A stretch of 64,000 nt of DNA, from positions 119,665,362 through 119,729,361 of the forward strand of contig OY740765.1 of NCBI GenBank assembly GCA_963513935.1. Direction: 5' to 3'. Positions 43,551 to 54,190 of this stretch are shown here, piece after piece. How positions within the stretch are numbered: the stretch's first letter is position 1; each line of letters begins with the position of its first letter. The stretch is from Aphrophora alni. Taxonomy: Eukaryota; Arthropoda; Insecta; Hemiptera; Aphrophoridae. The position numbers and the translations under genes are program-made. The notes under the pieces are model-generated. The model was not told where the DNA came from. It searched no databases and was given only the letters and a program-made list of their open reading frames with translations.

Positions 43551-46500
43551 ACTAAAATATTTATAATTGAGTTGTAAACAAAATGTTATATTTTACCATT
43601 GGTGTTCAGTAACACACTTATTATGTATTCCCTGTTTGCACTTCACACATATAAATTTAAAATTTTTTCCTCATGGGTGATTTTGATCGATCCATTATAT
43701 ATTTACACAATACAATCAGACATAACATACTTACAGTATACACAACTAAACCAAACAAACAACGAAACAAGATTAAATGAAAGGAATAATAATAATTATC
43801 ATCGTGAAGCAGCTGATTTAGATGGTAAACAGCCAACTCGATTGAATCTCTTAGTATTGATATGTGTACAGATTTTTTATCTATGTCATATGTGAAATGA
43901 AAAGAACTATTCATTCTTAGCATATTGATGTAAAATATAACCAAAAATAATTTTTTGAATTTTTATGATCCCCCCCTCCCCCACATTTCGACGCAATCAG
44001 ATGTTGGCATTTCTTGCACATTTTCAAACATCCTGTCCAGGCGGACTTTGGCACTTCTTGCATATTTTAAAACTTCCGATTAAACAGGACATTGTCACTG
44101 AAAGGGTTTTGTGAAATTAAAAATGTATTATTGTTATATAGTAGACTTGAATAACATTTAAAAAATAATATTCTTTTATGAAATGAATATTCTTTAAAAT
44201 TACTAGGAAGAGAAACTAAACCAAATTTCTTAGAAATACAGTCACAGTTCATCAATAACAGGAACACAAAGGACTCCTTGTTTTTCTTGTACTAGCCAGC
44301 TGCTTCTTATGATAAACTTGTGATGATATACTGTTATAAAGAATTCATTGAGAACATAGATGGAATATACTCAGTATAAACAAAGCCTGTGGTCCCCAAT
44401 TACTCATGAAACTAAAAACAAAGGATTTGTTGTTTTTCTTATACTAGCCACCTGGTTCTTTTGACATGCTTGTGTTTGGATACTATAATAAGCAATTCAT
44501 TCATAGTTAGCCTTTGATCTACTTATGATTTTTCCAATAAAAAGGCTTTGTGCAAAATATTAATGTTATTGTTCAAGGGATAGAAATTTGAAATGATTTT
44601 TTGAGGCAAGCTTTTAGAATGGTTTGCTAAATTAAGAAACTTCTAAACATATAATTTATACTATTGACTGAAGGTATATCTTACAACTCGATGTTAAATA
44701 TAATATTTTGTATTTTCTACAATTTTGGTGTCTTGCCGACGATGGTTTCGCCATTTTCACAAATTACTCACTCCTGCAATCTTTGTCTAGGCTCTATGAC
44801 CATAGTTTCCTGCACACCACTCAACAACCTTATACTTAAATTTTAGTGTGCCAAAAGTAACTGTGTATTGTCCTAAATATGTATAAATTGTTTGCATTTT
44901 AATATTTTCCTTGGTCACTGTGTATAATCTTTCACGCTCCTCAAAGTATTTATTAACTTCAAGATTATTTAGTCTACTTTTGTACCTTTGTACTTATAAT
45001 ATTTCAATTGAGTACTTGTACTCCTTTTAAAAAATAAATTTAATCCCGTGGTTCAAATTCTTTAGAAGAATGAATGTACTTAAATAATTAAAACACAGTC
45101 ATGTATCTGAATTGCATACATTTATTATTAGATTTAGAACATAATAGATACATAATAATATCTAACCTGAAATACAAATTTATAAAATAAAACCAAGTCA
45201 AAATGTTCATAAAATCATCTTAAATTAAATCAAATCAAAATAAATGTTCCAAGTCCTTTTTCTTACAACAGCTAACACAAATTACTCAAAAGTCAATATA
45301 TCTCTTTTAATTATTCCTTTAATTAATATATCTAAATTAGAACTTGTATTCATATAGTTCCTATAATAAATCATTAATTATCAAGAATATATAGATTGTA
45401 AAACTTACTGTGTGCTATACCAAACACACATTCACTGAATTTATCACTTCTAATGCAATTTAACCGTTCCGAACTTAAGGTTATTTTAGTTTGAATACTG
45501 AACTTCGATATTCTCTCAGAACAATAACTTGTGCTATTATTCTAAGATTTTAAATCATCTCCCAAACAATCTATAATCTGTTCTAACTTAGACAGACCGT
45601 ATTGGTTGGAGTTTTCTCGGGAAATGTCTTTTATCCTAGCCTCTCTCCAAGGCACGAAATTCCTACTTCTTCAACCAACATGACTTTGCATGAAATCATT
45701 TGGATTTGGAAGATCTAGATGGTTTTTTCCTAGTTGACAGAAGCGATACAAAGGATTTGATCTGAACAGTGTTGTCAGATCTCTATGATTGAAACTAACA
45801 GTGTTGTCAGATTGACTGTATTACTCATTAAAATGTTCTTATAATTAGACACATGTTTCTAACCATTTTATATAGAAATAATAAAAATTACGTGATTGAT
45901 ATCTCTTGCTTTGAATATCTCACATCTTGTTCTGTATTAAGTCGTCAATCCAAAGCCCAATATTTCATTCATAAACCGATGTAACCTCAGATGAACCTTA
46001 ACAATTTCTCGATCACAGCTGGGGTTATCTACTGGTTATTGATGTCACAACCGGCAATTATCAGACAATTTCTATTATAATTTGACTTAGACTTTGAAAA
46101 CAATTAGTACAAAAATGTGAAAGTGTTAAGCTGCTTCTTAAATGTCATAATTGATGAATCAATGGTCAGCAATACTCAAGAAAATTTACAAAATTTTAAT
46201 CTTCTAAATTGTGGTAAGAAATATTTGCACTTATCGGCTCAGCTGTATTGGATGAACTATAAATATAATAATAATAAGAGTGTTTTATTAGAACAAACAG
46301 AAAACTTCTCAGTTGCACAAAAATTAAAAAAATCAATACAATAATTGTTTAAAAAAGAAATAAACTGAATTGTCTTGATCAAATTCAAAGCACTTTTTTC
46401 ATGTTTACATGATCTTCGAGGAGTTTCAGTCTTTTATTAAATTAAATCTATATTATCAAGGTGATTTTTACAGTATTTACACAGAGAATTCCAGTCTTTA

Positions 46501-46771
46501 CCATTCAGTCTTTCACCTCTGATAAACTTAATACACTCTGTAAAATCTTGAAACGTATTTCTTAATAAAATACATCACTACTTCGTTCTTCTCTTTATTT
46601 CATACAATCCTGATACAGACTTATAAGAATATTTAAGCAAGTTCAGCTCTTGCTTTTAACATCCAGTTATTATATGTCCATCCACATTAAAATCAAGCCT
46701 TCTGCACAGCAAATGACACTGGTTACTTTTTTTAAATTTGACTAGTCGGTACTCGGTGAAATTCCATAATA
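43551..46771. other. no gene recognised; one PLE end fragment and local duplications
   Basis: Around 44710-44790 the minus strand reads TTGTGAAAATGGCGAAACC, then ATCGTCGGCAAGA. This matches the PLE arm at 31.8 kb (GCGAAACCATGGTCGGCAAG) and marks a PLE end fragment. Diverged direct duplications of about 150 bp lie at 44260-44500 (TTTTTCTTRTACTAGCCA twice). The ORF at 46117-46344 has no motif I recognise. Confidence 0.5.
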
Positions 46772-46866
46772 AGGCAAAATAAAAATGATAAGGCACTTAT
46801 AATTTCACAAACAACAATTGTTGTTGTTTGTGAAATTATAAGTGCCTTATCATTTTTGTTTTGCCT
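46772..46866. repeat. almost perfect 95-bp palindrome
   Basis: Two 45-base arms differ at one base and flank a 5-base centre (ATTGT). The arm begins AGGCAAAATAAAAATGATAA and ends ACAAACAACA. No coding or known TIR was recognised. The flank GGTACTCGGTGAAATTCC resembles GGTACTTGGTGGTATTCC next to the PLE foldback at 31.22 kb, which hints at a common origin. Confidence 0.9.
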
Positions 46867-47264
46867 GGTTACTTTCGTCTCTGATTAAATTTAGTTATCA
46901 AACTATGTTTCAATTTACTAATTCACCTTACTGATATTAAAATTCATAACCACAAAGTTTTCTATTTTAGTCTGATCAAATCACATATATTTTTCAATCA
47001 TTATAGAAATTCCATTTTTTATTATTTATTACTTCATTTAGCAAAAATTTGATTATTATGACTCAATTGCAAAGCACGCTGAATATACTTTAAATAAGAC
47101 ATTGTATTAAAAAATATGAGAGATAGTTTAATTTCCAAGCATAGTTTGGAGAATTATTGACAAATTGAAAACCATTTTTATGAAAAACTTCAGAATTTTT
47201 TAAATATTTTCATACTGCTTGTACTTTCGCACTTGTTTTTTTCCTTGTTGTTTAAATTTGAAAA
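46867..47264. other. no gene recognised
   Basis: AT-rich sequence; nothing supported. Confidence 0.5.
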
Positions 47265-47470
47265 ACCTTTCGGTCATCATTGCCTTATAAAAAAAAGAAG
47301 AAAAGAGCATAAAACAAATACCCTCTAGCCTTCGAATACTCTAATAGCGTTAGATGATGCTAATAGGTAAGATGAAAGAGAAGGATCTAATCCATGACTA
47401 TGTCAAGAAAGGTGTAGGTCCAGTTAGAATCCTCGGGTTAGCTACACCCACACTTACTCAGGGAGAGTCT
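47265..47470 (-). repeat. dispersed repeat R200, copy d
   Basis: Reverse orientation: TCGGTCATCATTGCCTTATA, AAGAGCATAAAA, TTCGAATACTCTAATAGCG and AAGGATCTAATCCATGACTA are the mirror of copies b and c. Confidence 0.75.
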
Positions 47471-48009
47471 TCCACACTTGTGCCACATAACAAAAAATTG
47501 TTCATACAACTGGATTAAATATTTCAATTTTATTATATTAAATTGGAATTTATCATTTAAAATATAACTACTGAATGCATTAATAACAGCATTGGCAGTC
47601 TAGGACCTTAAAGTGGTCCTTCAGATAGAAGCTATGTAAAATTCACTCTTAACACTGGAGTAATACTGGATAATTACCAATTTTTTTTTTTCGTTTTAGG
47701 TTTTTGATGATAACTTTGTTATTTTTCAAGCTACAAAAATAATTTAAAACCCCATTTTATTTAACATTAAAATATATAAATATTTTGTCTCTTATAAAAT
47801 CTTTGTAAAGTTTAAGGTTTCCTAGATATTTAACTTTAAACGGTTGCCATTTTGAATATTTAATTAGTAAAGTTTTGGGTATTGGTATACTGATAAAAAA
47901 TAGCATAAATAATGCATATCCAAAATTTAAACTCATAATCTTGATAATTTCTAAAGTTACCATTAATTCTTTTAAAAACACAAAATGGTCGACAGATGGA
48001 AAACAAAGC
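47471..48009. other. end of a foldback-type repeat, no gene
   Basis: No host coding signal. The stretch ends with TTTTCCGGACCTCGCGAAAC and CTCCCTGTATA, resembling the ends of the foldback family at 38.3 and 48.0 kb. It may therefore be part of a further copy that directly adjoins the next one. Confidence 0.5.
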
Positions 48010-48014
48010 TTTTC

Positions 48015-48645
48015 CGGACCTCGCGAAACTCCCTGTATATACAGAATGTTGCAAAATTGTGTTTCCAAATTTCAGAAGGTGGTGTCTCGCATCACAACTA
48101 AGAAAAGTTTCTATAAATACATATCCGGAGTAGCCTAGTTTCCCAGATAGCCGCCATTTGTTTTAGCCGATATTTGCCATTTTGTTTTTTACATAAAATA
48201 TTTTTTATCTCCAGAACGGTTTGACGCATAGAATTGAAATGTGGTATGGTACTTAATAAGGTAAAGAACTTTTTTGAAAAAATAAACAACTCAATCCAAT
48301 AACCACCCTTCCAAATTGGCAGTTTCTTAAATTTTTCGTAAAATTTCATGGTTTTGAGTTATTTAGATTTAAATATTTAAGCAGCCACCATTTTAAAACG
48401 GGTTATTGGATTAGGTTGGTATTTTTTTAAAAATAGTACTTTACCGTATTAAGTACCATGCCAAGTTTTAATTCAATCCGTCAAACCGTTCTGAAGATAA
48501 AAAGTATTTTGTGAAAAAAACAAAATGGCAAATATCTGGGAAACTAAGCATTCCATATATATGTTTATAAAAACTTAGTTTCGATGTGGGAAACCATCTC
48601 CTGAAGTTTGAAAACACAATTTTGTAACACCCTGTTTTAATAGAG
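48015..48645. mobile_element. foldback element with ~310-bp arms
   Basis: The left arm from CCTGTATATACAGAATGTTG (about 48030) to about 48330 is mirrored by about 48390-48640, whose other strand starts CAGGGTGTTACAAAATTGTG. Shared text includes AAATTGTGTTTCCAAA, CTAGTTTCCCAGATA, AGAACGGTTTGACG and GGTACTTAATA. The arms differ by substitutions and indels (roughly 80% by eye). No transposase is visible. CAGGGTGTT-type ends are shared in spirit with the foldback at 38.3 kb. Confidence 0.75.
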
Positions 48646-48837
48646 TTTGAAAGTCAGCTGTAGTGTTTTTATTTTTCTGTCTGCTTTTTGTTTTAAGTTC
48701 ATTTGAAGGTCCAACTCAGGCTTGGCATTAGTACTTCCTATATTTTGTTATCCATTCTTCTATATATTTTTATGTAAACATAGATTTTAATTTAATTAAT
48801 ATTATACTAGTATAGGTTATCTCAGTTTACACTGTTA

Positions 48838-49116
48838 TTATATTCTTATGGCTATATTTATGCACATCAGAAATAAATAATTTTTAATATTCAAAACAAT
48901 GTGTAATTTGGAAAATAAGACCCTTGCTAAAGAAATATTTTGTTCCCACCAATCATTCCCCTCCACCCCCCTCTGCTCTATGCCAGACTCATGTGCAGCT
49001 GTGGAGAATTCATTCATAAGAACAGCATTGTCAGCACTTCTAAGACTATTGGATACCAATTCTTCTATAAACATATAGTTGATAGCTAAGCTACAGTGAA
49101 CACATCTTACAAACAA
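48838..49116 (-). other. coding-like ORF of unknown nature, possible exon
   Basis: Ninety-two open codons on the minus strand in AT-rich surroundings. The middle part (about 49060-48920) has balanced composition and protein-like text (EELVSNSLRSADNAVLMNEF, AAHESGIEQRG). An AG acceptor-like site precedes AAGAATTGG on the minus strand (about 49060). I recognise no family and cannot exclude a random ORF or an eroded transposon. Confidence 0.25.
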
Positions 49117-49539
49117 GTTTTGTTAATTTTTAGGATCTGTATGGTGAGTTAACAAAATATAATGACATATTTCAATATTATTACTTTAAAATGTATTGCA
49201 TACTTAAAACAATAAATTCAGTAGAAATATCTACATTAATGTTGTCTGCGCTTGTAGATCTACTGGTATATATATTTTATGGTAAAGATCCATGAGATCA
49301 TATAAAGAATTATTGCAAAATTCATTTAGTACAAAATTTACTTTGAAATGGTAAATTAGTTTTTTAGAGCGCAATTCACTTTTTCACAATAAAAATTGAA
49401 GATGAAAAGTAATAAATTCACATACAAATAGGTTTTGTAAAATCTAAAAAAAATTTGAATGACTCTAGATCACGAGACACAAAGGGAGTTACAGGCAGTT
49501 ACGTTTGAATAAAAATATAATAAATAAATGAAATAAAAT

Positions 49540-50110
49540 AATATTAGAATTATTGCTGGTTTAAAAAGAATGGAATCTTGCAGGGAAGCAGTCGAGGCCT
49601 TGCAAATATTAACATGCTCAAGTTTATATATTGTCGCAACCATTTTACATTGTTGGATTAAATGTAAACCAATATATAATAAAAGTATTCATAATAACAA
49701 TACTAGAAGAGATGATTTGTTCTGGTATCAGTGGTATAGGCTTAATGTTTATAGAAAGCTGCCCTCACAAACCGGAGTAAATCTTATTAACAAACTCCCA
49801 AGAGTTTATAAGAGTGGATGATGGGAATGATTACAAATTTCAAACCCGCCTAGAACAACTTTTGTTGTAGAAATTCTACTCTTTGAGTGAGTTCGATACC
49901 TATAACTGGTAAATTCATCAATTATACTTCACTCAATTCAGTCTATATTGCGCATGGTTTTATATTGTATATGTAAATTTATTATTTTGTTATAGTACTT
50001 TGTTTTGTATATTTATTGTTTTTGTTTGATTATGACTATGGCCATACTATTTGTGTTGGTCCAAATTTTTGTTAGTAAAAATGTATAATTATATTTATGT
50101 ATAGGTCTAA
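49540..50110 (+). mobile_element. CR1/Jockey-like LINE 3' end
   Basis: The plus strand at 49545-49820 encodes the C-terminus typical of this LINE group: RIIAGLKRMESCREAVEALQ, LQILTCSSLYI, NTRRDDL, then SQTGVNLINKLPRVYKSG. The consensus is RII.G...R.SC...F..L.ILT..SLYI...L...H.YNTR....L.......Y..SP...G..+.N.LP. A stop at 49821 is followed by a 3' UTR with TTGTATATTTATTG-rich text up to about 50110. The reverse transcriptase itself is truncated. Confidence 0.75.
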
Positions 50111-50425
50111 GTTTTGATAAAGTATCCATATTATATTTGTTTTAATTCATTAAATTTTAATTTGTTAGATTAGATTATTGCCACTCTTGTTAGACAAATA
50201 ATATTTGTAATATAGGAGGTACATGAAATGAAATTAAGTAATTACAGATGACAAGCTATTAGATGTAGTACAATAAAACCACTATTGCCTAGTATCGATT
50301 TTACTAAATTGCCCATGTGTATTACAACTTTTAACACTACTTTTACTTTGCCGTGAAATAGAAATAATAATGACGGCTGTAATTGATAAGGGATGTTTGT
50401 GTCATATGAAATAAATATTAAAGAA
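50111..50425. other. no gene recognised
   Basis: AT-rich sequence; nothing supported. Confidence 0.5.
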
Positions 50426-50479
50426 TTTAACCTTACCTAACTTGTTGTTTTCGTCAAGAACAGGTTAGGTAAGGTTAAA
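50426..50479. repeat. short inverted repeat TTTAACCTTACCTAAC
   Basis: TTTAACCTTACCTAAC (50426-50441) and GTTAGGTAAGGTTAAA (50464-50479) flank 22 bases. It is a perfect 16-bp stem. It resembles, but is not, the insect telomere word CCTAA. Confidence 0.85.
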
Positions 50480-50698
50480 TCTCTTACAATAACATAATTC
50501 AATTATTATTTACATAAAATTCTTTTATACGATATTACAACTATCAAAATCGTTATATCTTAATATAAACTATAACATCTCTTATGATGTTCAATTCACA
50601 TACGTTATACAATATTCATCTTTTATATGTTGTTTACCTAGATCATTGTAGTCAAAGTCTTGTTTATTAATACTATCTTATATTTTATTATTATACAT

Positions 50699-50804
50699 TT
50701 TTTGGACATTTGCCATCATTTGTGTGTTAAAAATCAAAACACCAAACAAAACAATTTGTGTGTTTTGATTTTTAACACACAAATGATGGCAAATGTCCGA
50801 AAAA
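50699..50804. repeat. near-perfect inverted repeat with ~43-bp arms (PLE-like)
   Basis: Left arm TTTGGACATTTGCCATCATT and its continuation to CAAAACAC are mirrored by GTGTTTTGATTTTTAACACA to ATGTCCGAAAAA. The loop is about 18 bases. The right arm contains ATGATGGC, ATGTCC and GAAA, the same frame as the hammerhead-like core in the palindrome at 57.9 kb (CGATGGAC, ATGTCC, GAAA). It is probably a degraded relative. Confidence 0.75.
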
Positions 50805-50839
50805 TGTGAAATAATAAAATTGAACTTCCATCATTAACA

Positions 50840-51425
50840 AATAATTTCAAACAGACTATCTTATAATTTGATGTTTGAATTTAATCGTTAAAAATTATGT
50901 TCTTTCATGATATTGAAATTTTATGAAAGCGAACCAAGTTTAGATCCTTAATGTAGTCAAAGTTTTGTTGATTAACACAGTCTTGTAATTTGATGTTTGA
51001 ATTTAACGGTTAAAAATTATATTCTTTGTAATAACCAAATGATGAAAACAATTTTCCACAAAAATCACTTTATTTGTGCAACACAAATACAAGACGATGT
51101 TTCAATGACTGAGTTTCATTCTCAGTTGTTACATCCACACAAACTCTACAGGCAGTGGAAGTCCATACAAGTCCATGATTTTTGTGTGGAAAATTATGTT
51201 TTTATTAATTTGGTTATTGAATTTTTCACAAGTGTAGCTAATTACAGTTGATTCTTTGTAATGTTGAAATTTTATATAAGCGAAGCAAGTTTAAACCTTT
51301 AATGTAGTCAACATCTCATTGATTAACACTGTCTTATAATTTGATATTTGAAATTAATGGTTAAAAATTATATTTTTTCGTAATGTCGAAATTTTACGAA
51401 AGCAAAGCAAGTTTAGGCACTTATT
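50840..51425. repeat. tandem array of a ~125-bp unit, interrupted by a foldback
   Basis: The unit contains GTCTTATAATTTGATGTTTG, ACGGTTAAAAATTATATTC, TTGAAATTTTATGAAAGCGA, CAAGTTTAG and AATGTAGTCAAAGTTTTG. It is seen from about 50860, 50980, 51245 and 51340, with a partial copy at 50640-50700. A 190-bp foldback interrupts it at 51027-51214. Confidence 0.75.
51027..51214. repeat. foldback insertion with hammerhead-like core in the tandem array
   Basis: The ends AACCAAATGATGAAAACAAT and, mirrored, ATTATGTTTTTATTAATTTGGTT are imperfect inverted repeats. On the minus strand near 51085-51115 the text CTGAGAATGAAACTCAGTC, ATTGAA, ACATCGTC follows the hammerhead layout with one core mismatch (position 8). 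This suggests a decayed PLE end. Confidence 0.5.
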
Positions 51426-52145
51426 TAAATATATAAGTTTTTTTCTTATTAAAGACAGCATCTATAGTACATTTTCACTTTTTGATAGACAACTGTCGAA
51501 CTGACATTTTGTTGACGATTAGTTTTGGTTATTTGGTTTTGGGGATGTATGAGTGAGAGTTTGTGCAATTTTTTTTTAACGATTGCTTTTATGATTTCAA
51601 ATGGGCGGTCAAAAAACCTTATTTTATTAGTGTTTTTATTAATTTGTGTGAAACCTTTCCAACTGCTAAATTTCTATTTTTGTTTGAATGGAGATGATGT
51701 AATATACCAAAAATTTTGAAAAATAATTTGATAACTCGTACAGATAGAAAAATGATCTAACTTATTAAGTATTAGTTAATATTATTATGTATTTTTCTAC
51801 GCATTTTAAATAATGCTTTCCCGTGTTTTTACAAATGATTTATTTAAGTCTGTCATATGTGTAGAGCTCTGCAGCCCAAACTTGTGGACCAATTTTAATT
51901 CAATTTGATATGTGGCCATATCTCGGGAAGTTTTATTCATTTATTGTGTGTAGAACTCAAAATTTAATGGTAGCTGAAAAAATATTATTTTCTCAAAATC
52001 AACTCTTAACGATTTTGATCACATTTAGTTCATGTGTAGCCTCAAATTATCCAAACAAAATATATTAGTCGCCATCTCTCTTAAAATGTTGGTTTGTTAG
52101 TTATCAGTAAAAAACGCTCTAACCCAACCCATCCTAACCTAATCT
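51426..52145 (-). repeat. dispersed repeat family R800, copy at 51.4-52.1 kb
   Basis: Shares GACCAATTTTAATTCAATTT, TTTGATATGTG, ACGATTTTGATCA and TTGATAGACAACTGTCGAAC-like text with the copies at 56345-57130, 54160-54530, 36000-36150 and 4950-5350. The order of blocks differs between copies, so the repeat may be tandem or circularly permuted. No coding is seen. Confidence 0.55.
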
Positions 52146-52199
52146 AAATCTATAAATTTTGTTCTAAATGTTTCAACATTAATAATATTTTTCAAGCAT

Positions 52200-54190
52200 A
52201 ATGGTAGCGCATTATACAATTTTGAAAAACATTTTGATATGCCGTTTTAGTTCTACGAGCTTCAATAAAAGTATTCTTCTTATTTCTATATTGTATGTAT
52301 GCATGTTTGTTATATATAAAAGTATTTTCATTTTAACAAATAATATAGTTGCATACATAAACAATGAAGGCAAAGGCATTATTTGTTTCTCTTTAAATAC
52401 TTGGCTAAATGAATCTCTTGATTTTAAACTATACATTACCCTAACAACTCATTTTTGTAATTTAGAAATGGATTGACTACTAAGAGAATTTCCCACAAAA
52501 ATGATACCATAATTTAGTAATGAATTAAAAGTTACAAAGTATAAAGTTTTTAAAACATCTATATCCAGTTGCATTTTCAAATTTCTTATTAATAATGTTG
52601 CCCTACTCAGAGTAGCAGACAGATGAGCAATGTGTTGGAACCATGAGAAATTCCTGTCTATAATTATATCTAAAAATTTAGTTGATTCAACAAATTCTAG
52701 ACATTTACGCCTTAACTGAACTTTATCTATTAGCAACGAACTTCCAAAACTCATACAAACAGTTTCGTTAACAGGAATGGATTTTTTTCCCAACCAATTT
52801 CCTAATTCAAAAATGATATTTGACATTGCTTGTCTTACATCATCACTTGATGAGCCAGTACAAAGTAAGTTCGTATCATCTGCAAATAGAATACTTTTAG
52901 AATGTGTACGATTATCTGGTAAGTCGTTAATATATAACAAAAACAAAAGAGGATCCAAAGTGGAACCTTGTGACAGATCCATTTATATATTTAAATAGTG
53001 TGAGTGGACCAATAGAGTTCTGTTATTTTGAGAATCATTAAAAATATTTTCAACAACCTGTTATTTATCAGTGAGATAAGATTTAAACCAGAGAAGTTCA
53101 CTACCTCTGATCCCATAAATCTCTAATTTTTTCAGCAATAGAACATGACCATTAATATCAAAAGCTTTGTATAGGTCAAACCAACTACTTTCTTTTTATT
53201 GTCCAAACCTTTAATAGCATTTTCACAAAATCATATAAACCTGGCACTGTAGATCTCCACTTTCTAAAATCATATTGTAGAGATAGTATGTTATTGTCAT
53301 CAAGAAACTTCATTAATGTGTTGAACATTACCTTTTCAAAAAGCTTGGAGAATCCCATTTCCAAACTGTGGCGTACCACATATGGGTACCCTAAGTTGCC
53401 TACTACGGGGTTATAAGGCGCAAGGCGTTTTGATAACAAAACGAGATATCAAACAGTGGGGAAGAAAATGTTCCCTGTATTTGAGGGGAAGGAACATACC
53501 TTCAGTGCAGAGTGCGTATGACCTTTAGTGTGTTAGTGATTTGGTATCGATTATTTAAAGGCTTGAAATCTCAATATGGACACTTAAGTCCGAATAATGG
53601 GTCTTAAGCCCATAGGAGTTTGAACCGTCCTGCATTCCCCAATAATTATGTGATTTATTAATTATCATCTGCATCCTTAATTAAGTGAAATGGTTGATCA
53701 GGCCGAATCACATTTGGCCTGGTGCAATGGTAATATAATTGTACTCTCTAATTACACAAGTTATGATTAGCATTAAGATATATTAAGTTTAGCATACAAT
53801 TAGATTAAATAGTAATAAAGCTTAGAAAAGAGTTGGGAAATTAAATATAAGATTCACATTCCTCTGGGCAAGCCTCCTCACGCATCCATCCTAATATTAT
53901 ACTAGTGTTGTATAACCACTTATAAGTGGGTAAATGATACAGTTTTCACTCAAGGGCGACCCAACCGTTTCAAAATTGATTGGTCTATAGTTATTATTCA
54001 TATCATATGAATCTCCTTTCTTTTACAACGGTTTAACTACAATATTTAAATGCATGGAAATATTCCCATGCTAAAAGAATCATTACAAAAATAAGTTAAA
54101 GGTTCAGTTATTGCAAGAAGAATTGTCTTAAGAATTATATCACCCATGTGACCACTTTTAATAACCCAAATCCGTGTGCAAAATCTCAAG
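52200..54190 (-). mobile_element. CR1/Jockey-like LINE, minus strand, split by a ~0.6-kb insertion
   Basis: Minus strand, in order: reverse-transcriptase fingers SGHMGDIILKTILLAITEP and PLTYFCNDSFSMGIFP (54150-54050), NNYRPI-like text at 53985; then after the insertion FSKLFEKVMFNTLMKFLDDN (53345-53290). Next come SQGSTLDPLLFLLYINDLP (52980-52920) and the catalytic ILFADDTNLL (about 52890). Thumb text CMSFGSSLLIDKVQLRRKC, and LLNYGIIFVGNSL (52500), follow. The C-terminus at 52436-52230 is SLKSRDSFSQVFKEKQIM and LPSLFMYATILFVK. Only a few frame changes are present, so it is less decayed than the LINE at 14-22 kb. Confidence 0.85.
53365..53965. mobile_element. insertion in the LINE, possibly a solo LTR
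   Basis: The reverse-transcriptase reading is continuous on both sides (fingers at 53985, FSKLFEKV at 53345), so 53365-53965 is foreign. It starts near TGTGGCGTACCACATATGGG and contains a TATA-like box (GGTTATAAGGCGCAAGGCG, 53409 on). It ends near GGGCGACCCA and has no ORF. That profile suits an LTR, but I could not fix the target duplication or CA end. It could also be a DNA-transposon derivative. Confidence 0.45.

Noticed and set aside
50426..50479. Telomere-like word (CCTAA-related) suggesting an interstitial telomeric repeat
   Set aside because: Only single AACCTTACCTAAC words are present, not a (TTAGG)n array; it is simply an inverted repeat.
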